A DNA stretch of 48,241 bases from Bacteroidia bacterium. Lineage in GTDB: Bacteria > Bacteroidota > Bacteroidia > UKL13-3. Below are positions 27,580-35,933 of this stretch, piece after piece; the first letter of the stretch is position 1; every line of letters begins with the position of its first letter. A program made the translations under genes and the position numbers. The notes below the pieces were generated by a model. That model was not told the DNA's origin. It saw only the letters and a list, made by a program, of their open reading frames with translations, and did not search any database. The stretch covers positions 1 through 48,241 of the forward strand of contig JALONP010000022.1 of NCBI GenBank assembly GCA_025454875.1. The letters are read 5' to 3'.

Positions 27580-27663
27580 GGGCGCATCCCGGCTTTGCAG
27601 CAGGGTCGGGCTGTATCTCTGCGGCCTGTGGCCGCAGAGGATGCCGCTGCCATCCCTTGCGTG
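27580..27663. repeat. REP-like palindromic element
   Basis: An 84-bp GC-rich element just after the peptidase. Its core is a 10-bp perfect stem, CTCTGCGGCC (27617-27626) and GGCCGCAGAG (27630-27639), around TGT. The flanks GCATCCCGGCTTTGCAG, GGGTCGGGCTGTA and GATGCCGCTGCCATCCCTTG resemble an intergenic palindrome I recall as common in Bacteroidota, with a variable stem between conserved arms. No other copy is visible in this window. It might also end transcription. Confidence 0.65.
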
Positions 27664-27787
27664 TATCAATAATGACAAATTCCTCCAACATCAGCATTCA
27701 CTCATAAGCTGCTTTGGGATGTATCACCAATTTGTCATTTAACGGAAACACACCAAACATTTTAAGAAGGATTGTTCTTTACATGGC

Positions 27788-28444
27788 ATGAGGCCTATTT
27801 ATGTAATTACCTGTACACTTCTTTTTTCCGCTTGTTCATCCATTCGGTATGTAGAATATGATTTGGATCGAAGTGTTAACTTTAAACAATACAGAACCTA
27901 CGCATGGATACCCTCGCCTGATGCGCCATACAAAGATTTGCGTTACGATAACCACATTATCGAAAACAATATCAAAGCGTATGCTGCAGACAATATCATG
28001 GCCAAAGGATTGCGCTTAAGTGTTGATTCCCCTGATTTGTTGTTTTATTATGATTTGCAAATAGAGAAGGGTGTTCACACATCCAAAGTGCCAATTTATT
28101 CGCACCCCCAAAACTTTATGCCGCCTATTTTACCAATTAACCCAATGGTTCCGGGTATTGCACAAACTCCCGCCCAACAACAAGTGCTATTGCAACAGCA
28201 GTTATTGCAACAACAAATGCTTCAACAGCAACTTATGATGCAGCCTCCCCAAATTATTGGTTACGAAACAAGGCAAATTCCTTTTAAAGATGGAACCCTC
28301 ACCATCATTGCCATTGATCGCAATACAAACCGCATGGTATGGCGTGGTTGGTCTGAGTCATGTATCATCGACCCTGCCAATTACCGCCAAACACTTCCAG
28401 TTAAAATTAACCGCATGTTTAACAGGTTTCCTTCTGTTAAATAA
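27788..28444 (+). CDS. DUF4136 domain lipoprotein with a Gln-rich insert
   Basis: A 218-residue lipoprotein (lipobox LLFSAC, Cys16). The DUF4136 pattern is present: YDLDRSVNFKQYRTYAWIP near the start, DLLFYYDLQIEKG, and a late VWRGWSES. Between ~residues 124 and 155 the chain is replaced by a Gln/Met/Leu-rich run (QQQVLLQQQLLQQQMLQQQL), which may be a disordered or coiled insert. The family is envelope-located and functionally uncharacterised. The upstream ATG at 27783 is out of frame. Confidence 0.8.
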   Translation: MRPIYVITCTLLFSACSSIRYVEYDLDRSVNFKQYRTYAWIPSPDAPYKDLRYDNHIIENNIKAYAADNIMAKGLRLSVDSPDLLFYYDLQIEKGVHTSKVPIYSHPQNFMPPILPINPMVPGIAQTPAQQQVLLQQQLLQQQMLQQQLMMQPPQIIGYETRQIPFKDGTLTIIAIDRNTNRMVWRGWSESCIIDPANYRQTLPVKINRMFNRFPSVK

Positions 28445-28743
28445 CCATTCGCATTAAGCAACATCCTTCAACCCTGTTTTTTTCGTTTAAGTATAGCTTA
28501 TTTGTTTACTGAACCACATAAACACTTGACTCGTGTGGCTTTTGGAAAAACATTGCTCTTTAACTGATGACCCGCCCTGAGTTAACCAATGGGCTGTCTG
28601 CTTTTTCCACCAAACAACTTAGGATGGTTTGTAAATAAAATATGACATAATATGGGGTTAATCCTATACAAAATCAAACACTTTAACTAAATAATTGTAA
28701 TTGATTAAATGGGAATAATATTACATCCAAAACCTTAACGCGT
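28445..28743. other. AT-rich intergenic region
   Basis: About 300 bp with no coding frame I can support. A small inverted repeat, CCACA...TGTGG followed by CTTTT near 28522-28550, could be a weak terminator for the DUF4136 gene. No clear TAnnTTTG promoter was found for the following lipoprotein gene. Confidence 0.5.
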
Positions 28744-29562
28744 ATGTTGCACAAATACCTCTTTCTGCTTTTACTAGGCAGCAGTTTCCTTTTGCTAACC
28801 TTAAACAGTTGCAAAGATAAAAATGACCCATGTCAAGACCCGCGCAACCCTGAATGCGAAAATTACGACCCCTGCTTAGATGCCCAGCCTGTGAGTGCGT
28901 CTTTCCATATGTATGAGGAGAATGCTTTCTTACAATTGGAGCAATTATGGGTGGATTATGATACCGATACCAGTATTACCGACCGTGTAAGGTTTGTAGC
29001 CCAAGAAAAAAATGCACTGAGTTATACTTGGTATATAGGTACCGAAACCCAACCTCGCACTGGAGCATCAATACTAATTAATTTTGCAGACAGCCGTACT
29101 CCTAAGCGCATCCGATTAATCGTACAGAAAGAACCTAACCTGCGCTGTTTTCCCAATGATGATGGTGTGGATACAGTAGATCGAATGTTATCCTTTATTG
29201 AAAGGTATGATTCCATTAATATGCCTATTGTTGGAACATTCAGAGGAATATCAACCAAAAATCCGAATCAAGAAATTGAAGTTCGTATAGGCTATTTCTT
29301 TAGAGGCACTTATTATACGACTTTTACAGGTTTTAATGATTGCACAGCATATGTTAGTGGTGGCGATATGAGCTTTAGGCAATATAATCCTTGGGAAGTT
29401 GATTATCGAGTTTTTGTCTCACCCGGAGTATTGAGTGAAAGGTGTAACCTATTTGATGTAATGTGTCGCATGCCCGATAATTCAGATTCCATTTATGTGC
29501 AATACAAACAATGGAGCAAAGACAGTACATTATACCATTTTAGAGGAATTAAGATCCAGTAA
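28744..29562 (+). CDS. Lipoprotein of unknown function, first of a tandem pair
   Basis: A 272-residue lipoprotein; the signal ends LTLNSC (Cys23). After it comes a conserved Cys/Asn-rich segment (DPCQDPRNPECENYDPCLDA) and a ~230-residue beta-rich domain with PNDDGVDTVDR in the middle and FRGIKIQ at the end. The same landmarks occur in the 29803 product, so the two are paralogues. No known domain is recognised. The pattern suggests a surface-exposed lipoprotein, possibly a partner of a T9SS-secreted protein such as the stub at 29588. Confidence 0.65.
   Translation: MLHKYLFLLLLGSSFLLLTLNSCKDKNDPCQDPRNPECENYDPCLDAQPVSASFHMYEENAFLQLEQLWVDYDTDTSITDRVRFVAQEKNALSYTWYIGTETQPRTGASILINFADSRTPKRIRLIVQKEPNLRCFPNDDGVDTVDRMLSFIERYDSINMPIVGTFRGISTKNPNQEIEVRIGYFFRGTYYTTFTGFNDCTAYVSGGDMSFRQYNPWEVDYRVFVSPGVLSERCNLFDVMCRMPDNSDSIYVQYKQWSKDSTLYHFRGIKIQ
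28768..28817 (+). repeat. 50-bp identical repeat, first copy
   Basis: This stretch, encoding most of the lipoprotein signal peptide, is identical at all 50 positions to 29836-29885 in the downstream paralogue, while the rest of the two genes has diverged strongly. Confidence 0.9.
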
Positions 29563-29587
29563 TTATTAATTTATCTTAGCTACTCAA

Positions 29588-29806
29588 ATGAAAAAATATA
29601 CAATTTTATTAACTTCACTTATTTTTACTCTCAGTTATAATAATGCATTGTATGCACAATGCGATACTGAAATTATTTCAACAAATCCTCCTCCAAGCAA
29701 CACAGGAGATCAATGGGGGAGTTTGCCTCCTCAAAATAAAAATCCTGAGAGACCTTACATGCAAAGCACATTTAGTTGGATGGATTATCATAAATATTCT
29801 AGATGA
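29588..29806 (+). pseudogene. Truncated N-terminus of a secreted protein
   Basis: A 72-residue frame with a clear signal peptide (MKKYTILLTSLIFTLSYNNALYAQ) but only 48 mature residues (CDTEIISTNPPPSNTGDQWG...STFSWMDYHKYSR). Its start looks like that of long T9SS-exported proteins, and nothing follows because the frame stops where the next lipoprotein gene begins (ATGA overlap, 29803-29806). The simplest reading is that recombination placed the second lipoprotein gene after the first ~70 codons of a larger gene. A genuine small secreted protein remains possible. Confidence 0.5.
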
Positions 29807-30660
29807 AAAGACAGAAACACAAATACCTATTCTTACTTTTACTAGGCAGCAGTTTCCTTTTGCTAACCTTAAACAGTTGCAAAGACGAATGCCAAGACCC
29901 ACGCAACCCTGATTGCGAAAACTACAATCCCTGCATTGATGCCAAGCTCACTAGTGCTGCGTTTACCATTAAAGAGAAAGTTGATGTAGATACTCATCCA
30001 TTGTTTTCCGATTGGTTAATGGACACGGATACAACATATAATAAGCTTGTTGTTCTTGAAGCGAGTTCGAATGATGCATCGAGTTATTTATGGATAGTGG
30101 AAGGAAAACAAAAAATGTCTGATATTGCTAACAGCAATAAAGTTACAATAAACCTGGAAGAAGATAGAAATAGTAGAGGAAATTGGTTTACTATCACGTT
30201 AATAGTAAAGCGCAATCCCAATACTATTTGCCTTCCTAACGATGATGGAGTAGATACAGTAACTAGGCGTCTATATTTCATGAAGTATTCCGATACATTT
30301 AGTTGGGAAGGTACTTATTATGGGAGTGATAATGACATGCCAAATAGCCCATTTACAGTATTCATTAGTCATGATTATGATGAATCTAGTTTTTGGAAAG
30401 ATTACATAAAAATTCACGGGTTACCAAGAGGCTGCAATGACACAGCTTACGAAGGATTACATTACGAAAGCTTAACATATAAAAATATCGATTTAAACGG
30501 AACCGGATCAGATAGTAATGGCATAAATTGTAAGGATAGAACTATAAGTGGAATATATAAACAAGGGTCCTTATATACCATCAGGCAGCTCTATAGTTGG
30601 AGAGTTAATGGAATTTATTACGAAAAAACTAGAGTGTTTACCGGTATTAAGATTAAATAG
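29803..30660 (+). CDS. Lipoprotein of unknown function, second of a tandem pair
   Basis: A 285-residue paralogue of the 28744 product. The signal (lipobox LTLNSC) and the following DECQDPRNPDCENYNPCIDA are nearly the same; the body is diverged but keeps PNDDGVDTVTRR and the FTGIKIK ending. It overlaps the preceding stub by 4 bp, so translation may be coupled to it. No enzymatic motif is seen. Confidence 0.65.
   Translation: MKRQKHKYLFLLLLGSSFLLLTLNSCKDECQDPRNPDCENYNPCIDAKLTSAAFTIKEKVDVDTHPLFSDWLMDTDTTYNKLVVLEASSNDASSYLWIVEGKQKMSDIANSNKVTINLEEDRNSRGNWFTITLIVKRNPNTICLPNDDGVDTVTRRLYFMKYSDTFSWEGTYYGSDNDMPNSPFTVFISHDYDESSFWKDYIKIHGLPRGCNDTAYEGLHYESLTYKNIDLNGTGSDSNGINCKDRTISGIYKQGSLYTIRQLYSWRVNGIYYEKTRVFTGIKIK
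29836..29885 (+). repeat. 50-bp identical repeat, second copy
   Basis: Second copy of the 28768-28817 repeat, inside the signal-peptide region of the second lipoprotein gene. Confidence 0.9.
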
Positions 30661-31070
30661 TATCAAACTAATACTTTCAAGTAGTTTAAGTTTAGTTTTT
30701 ATTTATGTAACATCACTTAAAATAAAGTAACGTGATTGGTTTACAATTACTTTCCCGAATTTGCTTCAGTTTTTATTTCACATTTTAAAGAAGAACATCA
30801 ATTATATGATTCTGTTATCTATGTGATTGTAGTATCTGTGTATTAGCACATAACCCTATCACATAAACTTTAGCCGTTAAGAAATCTAATATTCTTTTCT
30901 AGAAGGGGATCTTCCTGATTTCACTGAAGGTCGGACAGCACTGACAGCATCAGTTCACAATCCACTCACCTACCTTAACTTTTCATTCACCTATCTTTCT
31001 GTTTTTCATACCTAATTGGGTTGGTTCTCAACGGTATTTAAGTGTACGTTTGTATTGAAATTAGATTCAA
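30661..31070. other. AT-rich intergenic region before the LiaF-like operon
   Basis: About 410 bp without a supportable gene. Near its start AAACTA (30665-30670) can pair with TAGTTT (30682-30687), or AAACTAA with TTAGTTT (30692-30698), followed by TT: a weak terminator for the lipoprotein genes. Its end holds the promoter at 31021-31052. Confidence 0.5.
31021..31052 (+). promoter_or_regulatory. Promoter of the LiaF-LytS-LytTR operon (TTG-N21-TACGTTTG)
   Basis: TTG at 31021-31023 and TACGTTTG at 31045-31052 match the -33 and -7 consensus with a 21-bp spacer. The start codon is at 31071, giving a leader of roughly 10-15 bases. Confidence 0.55.
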
Positions 31071-31847
31071 ATGAACGATACAATCAATAGAGATGAAACC
31101 TGTAACGGAAAATGGAAGCAATACCGCCATACTCCCGCAGGTAAAATAGCAGCAGGAATCTGGGTGGTAATTGTAGGTGCCGTGTTATTGGCTAGGCAAC
31201 TGGGTGTTGAGCTTCCGTTTTGGTTGTTCACTTGGCCTGCACTCATTATTGCAATTGGCATCTACATCAGTGCACGCCATTTGTTTTGCAATCCGGGTGG
31301 GTATATCCTAATAATAGTGGGTGGGGTATTTTTACTTGATACCGTTTCTCCCAATGTGAATCTTTCAACCTATGTATGGCCTGTATTGATTATTGCGGTT
31401 GGGCTGCTCATGATTTTTAAATCAAACAAACGCAAGCGCTATACCAAAGAAGAAGAAAATGCTGCCATACGTGCATGGGAAGAACGTGTAGCCAACCATG
31501 AAAATTATCCGAATGATGTTATTGATACCGTTGCCATTTTTGGTGGGGTGAAAAAAAATATGCTCACCAAAAACTTTAAAGGGGGAGAAATTACGTGTGT
31601 ATTTGGCGGGGCCGAAATTAATTTGATGCAAGCCGACTTTGAAGGACGTGTTGAATTGGAGGTAAACTGCATTTTAGGTGGAACCAAACTCATTATTCCC
31701 GCTCACTGGGATGTACAACCTGAAATGTTAGCTGTATTAGGTGGCATCGAAGATAAACGCCAACAACACCATGCTGTTTCTGCTGAGAAAACACTGATCT
31801 TAAAGGGAACATCCATTTTAGGAGGAATTGAAATCAAAAGCTATTAA
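31071..31847 (+). CDS. LiaF-like membrane protein (DUF5668 plus LiaF C-terminal domain)
   Basis: A 258-residue protein with four short membrane segments between ~25 and 118 (GIWVVIVGAVLLARQL, LFTWPALIIAIGIYI, YILIIVGGVFLLDT, YVWPVLIIAVGLLMIF). A cytoplasmic beta-helix-like domain follows (VAIFGGVKKNML, VFGGAEINLM, CILGGTKLIIP, VLGGIED, SILGGIEI). This is the LiaF/YvqF layout, a regulator of cell-envelope two-component systems. It heads an operon with a kinase and regulator two genes downstream, which agrees with such a role. Confidence 0.8.
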   Translation: MNDTINRDETCNGKWKQYRHTPAGKIAAGIWVVIVGAVLLARQLGVELPFWLFTWPALIIAIGIYISARHLFCNPGGYILIIVGGVFLLDTVSPNVNLSTYVWPVLIIAVGLLMIFKSNKRKRYTKEEENAAIRAWEERVANHENYPNDVIDTVAIFGGVKKNMLTKNFKGGEITCVFGGAEINLMQADFEGRVELEVNCILGGTKLIIPAHWDVQPEMLAVLGGIEDKRQQHHAVSAEKTLILKGTSILGGIEIKSY

Positions 31848-31864
31848 ACACCACGATCTGCCTT

Positions 31865-32239
31865 ATGAAAAACAACTGGTACTTTGCAAAACTGATTTTT
31901 GCCATTCAGCATCCACAACAACAACTGCCAACACAGTTTGACGAACAATTGCGGTTAATTGCAGCCAACGATAAATTGGAAGCAATCATCAAAGCCCGCA
32001 TGCTTGGCATTAAAGAGGAACGAACGTATACCAATGAACAGGAGTTGGAAGTTACTTGGACATTTGTGGATGTGATTGAGTTAACGTTAGTTGAAGCATT
32101 TACTGATGGCATGGAAATTTGTTCGCGGATAGACGAACACGAAGCGACCGACTCATATGCTGCATATGTTAAACACCGTGGTCAATTATTGGTACAACAA
32201 GCAGAACAATCCGTAGCACAGTCGGCAGTAAATGTTTAA
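31865..32239 (+). CDS. DUF4288 domain protein
   Basis: A 124-residue cytosolic protein with the DUF4288 pattern: WYFAKLIFAI at the start, a KARMLGIKEERTYTNEQELEVTWTFVDV core and DGMEICSRI. The family's function is unknown. It lies 17 bp after the LiaF-like gene and overlaps the kinase gene by 8 bp, so it is part of the same operon and may modulate that signalling system. Confidence 0.7.
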   Translation: MKNNWYFAKLIFAIQHPQQQLPTQFDEQLRLIAANDKLEAIIKARMLGIKEERTYTNEQELEVTWTFVDVIELTLVEAFTDGMEICSRIDEHEATDSYAAYVKHRGQLLVQQAEQSVAQSAVNV

Positions 32240-33266
32240 AGAATTTTCTACTCGGTATGTAGCTTTTGCATTTGGTACGTGGTGGGTACTATGGACCGCA
32301 GTTGTGTGGTATATCATCACATTTTATGGAGTATCTTGGCAACAAGCCCTTGTTGATGCTTCAATCAATATGGCATTATTGGCACTCACCTCCATAGCGG
32401 TGTTAAACACCATTAAATTTTACCGTCCTACACGCGGCAATTTATTGTACTTGCGTTTATGGTCGTTATTGCATGCATTGTTTATTAGCGCAGTTCATGG
32501 TTGGTTAATTGCCGAAATTTATTCGTATCAAATTGAGGTGGTTCGTTTTGTTGAACTTAGTTCACCTATTCGGTATGTGTTTAATTTGGTTATGATAGGC
32601 ATTAGTACCACGGCAATTGTTATTTACCATTACGTAAAAGACGAACGTGAGCATGAGCTTAGAAAAGATGCAGCAGAACAGTTGGCAAAAGAAACGGAGC
32701 TAATCAAGTTGCGCCAGCAATTGCAACCTCATTTTTTGTTTAACAGCTTAAACTCGATAAGTGCACTTGCGGGGAGCAAGCCTGAACAAGCACGTAAAAT
32801 GATTCAACAACTGTCTGATTTTTTGCGTGGCACATTGCGCAAAGAGGAACAACAACTCACAACCTTGCGCGATGAATTGCACCACCTGCAATTGTACCTC
32901 GATATTGAGAAGGTGCGTTTTGGTCACCGTCTCGAAACAGCCATTCAATGCGGAGCTGAACTGGAGGCATTGGAATTGCCACCTCTAATTTTACAACCCA
33001 TTGTTGAAAATGCCATTAAATTTGGACTGTACGATACAACCGATGCGGTATTAATTGAGTTAACGGCCCAATTGGCGCAAAAGGAATTGATTGTGCAGGT
33101 AAAAAATCCGTTTGATGCGGTAACTGCCGCTCCGCGCAAAGGCACAGGCTTTGGGTTAAACGCAGTGAGCCGCAGGTTATACTTGTTATACGGACGTACC
33201 GATTTGCTTAAAACCCATACAGAAGGCAATTTATTTATCACCACCATCCATATCCCACAACCATGA
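32232..33266 (+). CDS. LytS-type sensor histidine kinase
   Basis: A 344-residue membrane kinase. Four membrane segments occupy ~10-135, then a short coiled linker, the His_kinase box LRQQLQPHFLFNSLNSIS (phospho-acceptor His167), and an HATPase_c domain (PIVENAIKFGL, GTGFGLNAVSRRL). There is no separate extracellular sensor domain, as is usual for Bacteroidota LytS-like kinases. It overlaps its response-regulator gene by 4 bp. The signal is probably passed through the LiaF-like protein or the membrane itself. Confidence 0.92.
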   Translation: MFKEFSTRYVAFAFGTWWVLWTAVVWYIITFYGVSWQQALVDASINMALLALTSIAVLNTIKFYRPTRGNLLYLRLWSLLHALFISAVHGWLIAEIYSYQIEVVRFVELSSPIRYVFNLVMIGISTTAIVIYHYVKDEREHELRKDAAEQLAKETELIKLRQQLQPHFLFNSLNSISALAGSKPEQARKMIQQLSDFLRGTLRKEEQQLTTLRDELHHLQLYLDIEKVRFGHRLETAIQCGAELEALELPPLILQPIVENAIKFGLYDTTDAVLIELTAQLAQKELIVQVKNPFDAVTAAPRKGTGFGLNAVSRRLYLLYGRTDLLKTHTEGNLFITTIHIPQP

Positions 33267-33985
33267 TTAAAGCTATTATCATAGACGATGAGCCATTGGC
33301 TCGGTCCATTGTTGCAGAGTATTTACAAACCTATTCGCAAATAACCATTGTCCAAGAATGTGGCGATGGATTTGAAGGCATGAAAGCCATTGGCCAACAC
33401 CAACCTGATTTGGTGTTTTTAGATGTACAGATGCCCAAAATTAATGGGTTTGAAATGTTGGAATTGCTCGACCAACCTCCTGCAGTGATTTTTACAACAG
33501 CCTTTGATGAATTTGCTATGCGTGCTTTTGAAGCACATGCAATTGATTATTTGCTAAAGCCGTTCAGCAAAGAGCGTTTTGACAAAGCGATGGAAAAGTG
33601 GATGAAGCAAAAAGCAACACCTCAACACACACAAGCATTGCTCGATACTGTTGCTGCACAGCAAGAGGAACAGCAACGTGTTGTGGTTAAAACGGGATCA
33701 AGCATTCGCATTATTCCCATTCAAGAGGTTTTGTATTTTGAGGCATATGATGATTACGTTAAAATACATACCAAGGATGGGTATTTTTTAAAGAAAAAGA
33801 CCATGCAGTATTTTGAGAACACACTTGACCCAAAAGTGTTTGTGCGTGTTCACAGGTCATTTATTATTCAAGTTGCTGAAATTACCAAGATCGATTCAGC
33901 AGATGAAGTATTGCTGAAAAGCGGTAAGCGTGTTCCATTGAGCAGAACGGGTTATGGCAAACTCAAAACCGTTTTGGGAATTTAA
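33263..33985 (+). CDS. LytTR-family response regulator
   Basis: A 240-residue regulator. The receiver domain (1-~120) has the DD pair in IIIDDEPLAR, phospho-acceptor Asp54 in VFLDVQMP, and KPFSKERF. The LytTR DNA-binding domain (~140-238) contains VLYFEAYDDYVKIHTKDG and VRVHRSFIIQVAEI. It is the output partner of the kinase at 32232. Its stop abuts the stop of the convergent Rieske gene with no gap. Confidence 0.93.
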   Translation: MIKAIIIDDEPLARSIVAEYLQTYSQITIVQECGDGFEGMKAIGQHQPDLVFLDVQMPKINGFEMLELLDQPPAVIFTTAFDEFAMRAFEAHAIDYLLKPFSKERFDKAMEKWMKQKATPQHTQALLDTVAAQQEEQQRVVVKTGSSIRIIPIQEVLYFEAYDDYVKIHTKDGYFLKKKTMQYFENTLDPKVFVRVHRSFIIQVAEITKIDSADEVLLKSGKRVPLSRTGYGKLKTVLGI

Positions 33986-34393
33986 TTACGAAAATACCCT
34001 TAACGTGCTCCCATTTAACTCTGTTTTGTATTGGGTAAGTGCACGGCTTGCAGGTCCGCTTACAACGCCACCACTTTCATTAAAAACAGCGCCATGGTTT
34101 GGGCACCTAAATCGGTTATTGGCAGCCTCATAATTAATGGTAGTTCCTTGGTGTGTACAAGCTGAAGCTACGGCAATAAAGTTTCCAGTATTTGTTCGGG
34201 CTACAATCACTCCATCATTTACTACAGAGCCACCATTGTTTTTTAAAGCAGCATTTGCGGCAGCGTTAAGGTCAAGTGTAAAATTTTTGGAAGCTGATTC
34301 TTCATCATCCTTTTTACATCCAATACCACAAGTTGCAAGCATAAATGCACCTAGCGACATTCCAGTTAAAGCTAAGAATTCTTTTCTGTCCAT
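33986..34393 (-). CDS. Rieske [2Fe-2S] lipoprotein
   Basis: A 135-residue exported iron-sulphur protein. The cluster ligands are Cys79-Thr-His81 (CTHQG) and Cys97-Pro-Asn-His100 (CPNHG), the standard CxH...CxxH set. The N-terminus MDRKEFLALTGMSLGAFMLA with GIGC at 23-26 looks like a lipoprotein signal. It resembles small ubiquinol/menaquinol-type Rieske proteins but has no linked cytochrome b gene, so its redox partner is unknown. ATG 34393 is preferred over 34423, which would add ten residues before the signal. Confidence 0.88.
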   Translation of the reverse strand: MDRKEFLALTGMSLGAFMLATCGIGCKKDDEESASKNFTLDLNAAANAALKNNGGSVVNDGVIVARTNTGNFIAVASACTHQGTTINYEAANNRFRCPNHGAVFNESGGVVSGPASRALTQYKTELNGSTLRVFS

Positions 34394-34536
34394 AATGTGT
34401 TCATTGATTGTTAAAAGTAACAAAATTGTCTAGCAGCTGTTTGTTAAAAAATTAAGGTGACGCCTATTTGACCATTTATCCAACAATAAGTTGGCTTTAT
34501 CAAATGACTGGATAAGTTCAAGGTAAAAAACGATAT

Positions 34537-34547
34537 TCGAATGACAA
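34537..34547 (+). promoter_or_regulatory. Motif shared by the two serine-hydrolase promoters
   Basis: TCGAATGACAA lies 13 bp before the first serine-hydrolase gene. TCGAATGATAA (37819-37829) lies in the intergenic region before the second. They could be sites for the LytTR regulator between them, but are only 11 bp long and at different distances from the start. Confidence 0.3.
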
Positions 34548-34559
34548 ATAGACCAGCTC

Positions 34560-35921
34560 ATGAAAAAACAACTACTGTTATTAGTTTTCGCAACGTTGTT
34601 GCTTTCGCGTGTATATGCGCAACTCACTCCTTTTATGGAGGGACGCCTTCAGTTTACACTCGACAGTGTTTGCAATAGGTTTAAATACAAAGGAGTAACC
34701 GCAGCGGTATTGATTCCGGATCAAGGCATTTGGAAGGGAACCTACGGATATTCGCACGAGTCGGTTCGCATTACTCCTGATATGGCATTTGGTATGGGTA
34801 GTAATACCAAAACCTTTATTTGTGCGTTGTTGCTTAAAATGCAAGAAAACAATTTGCTATCGCTTGATGATACAATTGGAACTTGGATTACGGGCTATCC
34901 AAACATTAATGGATCCGCTACGATTAGGCAATGTTTGAATCATACTTCGGGTATTGCCGAGTATTTTTCGGCTAAGGTAAACGATAGCTTGTTTACGAAT
35001 CCCAATAAAATTTGGATTAAACCCGAAATTTTAACCTTGGCTGATACCCCTGAATTTGCTCCTGGAGAAGGGTGGACGTACTCAAACAGCAATTATATTA
35101 TTGCAGGAATGATTATCGAGTCGGTATTAGATAAGCCTGTGAATCAAGCCATGCGTGAATGGATATTGGACAGTGCCGGTTTTAACCACACGTTTTTTTA
35201 TGGAGAACCAAACGATGCTCCAATGCCACACCAATGGACCATGAACTTAACGGGTACATCCTTGGTAGACATGAATGAGTTTGAATTGAACCTATTGCCT
35301 CAACTTTATAGTTTGGCAACAACAGCGGGAGCTATGTTTACAACAGCGGAAGAAAATGTATTGTTCTGGAGCAAATTGGCATCAGGCCAGTTGTTAAGCA
35401 GCCAATCGATGGCCGAAATGATGGAATGGGTTTCTGTTACGTCTAATTTGTCTTACGGGCTCGGCATTTTTCTGAACAAAAATTATATGAATGGGAGAAC
35501 AATTATTGGCCATGGTGGTACCTACCTTGGATCGATTACCGAAAATATGGTTGATACACTTTCTGGAATAACAGTTTCTGTATTAACCAATCAAGACAGT
35601 TTGGGCAATGCGCATGTTGCTAATAATATTATGAGGGCCTTGCACCGCACGGCACTGAGGGCTCCTGCAGTTGGTATTGCTGATGCAGATCATAATGGGC
35701 CCCTCCAGTTGTATCCCAATCCAGCAAATACCCAAGTATGGATCACCGCAGATGCAGTTGGTAGTACTGTTCGTTTGATGGATTTACAAGGTAGATTGGT
35801 AATTGCACAAACAGGTATAAATACACTCAACGTGGCAACTGTTCCAAATGGCGTTTATATAATACAACTCGACAAAGATGGATACACATATCACCAACGA
35901 TTGGTGGTTCAACATGATTGA
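34560..35921 (+). CDS. Beta-lactamase-family serine hydrolase with T9SS sorting domain
   Basis: A 453-residue surface or secreted hydrolase of the class C beta-lactamase/D-aminopeptidase fold (PF00144). The signal is MKKQLLLLVFATLLLSRVYA. Active-site motifs are SNTK (Ser81-Lys84), YSN (Tyr174-Asn176) and HGG (318-320). Residues ~376-453 form a T9SS C-terminal sorting domain (LYPNPA...QRLVVQHD). Likely substrates are D-amino-acid peptides or esters; lactamase activity is possible but not implied. The product is strongly similar along its length to the 37899 protein, with a LytTR pair between the two genes. Confidence 0.9.
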   Translation: MKKQLLLLVFATLLLSRVYAQLTPFMEGRLQFTLDSVCNRFKYKGVTAAVLIPDQGIWKGTYGYSHESVRITPDMAFGMGSNTKTFICALLLKMQENNLLSLDDTIGTWITGYPNINGSATIRQCLNHTSGIAEYFSAKVNDSLFTNPNKIWIKPEILTLADTPEFAPGEGWTYSNSNYIIAGMIIESVLDKPVNQAMREWILDSAGFNHTFFYGEPNDAPMPHQWTMNLTGTSLVDMNEFELNLLPQLYSLATTAGAMFTTAEENVLFWSKLASGQLLSSQSMAEMMEWVSVTSNLSYGLGIFLNKNYMNGRTIIGHGGTYLGSITENMVDTLSGITVSVLTNQDSLGNAHVANNIMRALHRTALRAPAVGIADADHNGPLQLYPNPANTQVWITADAVGSTVRLMDLQGRLVIAQTGINTLNVATVPNGVYIIQLDKDGYTYHQRLVVQHD

Positions 35922-35933
35922 GTTGCAGGGTAG

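Noticed and set aside
34480-34520. Inverted repeats (CCAAC/GTTGG and TTATCC/GGATAA) before the first serine hydrolase as a riboswitch.
   Set aside because: Stems are 5-6 bp and AT-rich, with no conserved riboswitch core; they may be operators at most.
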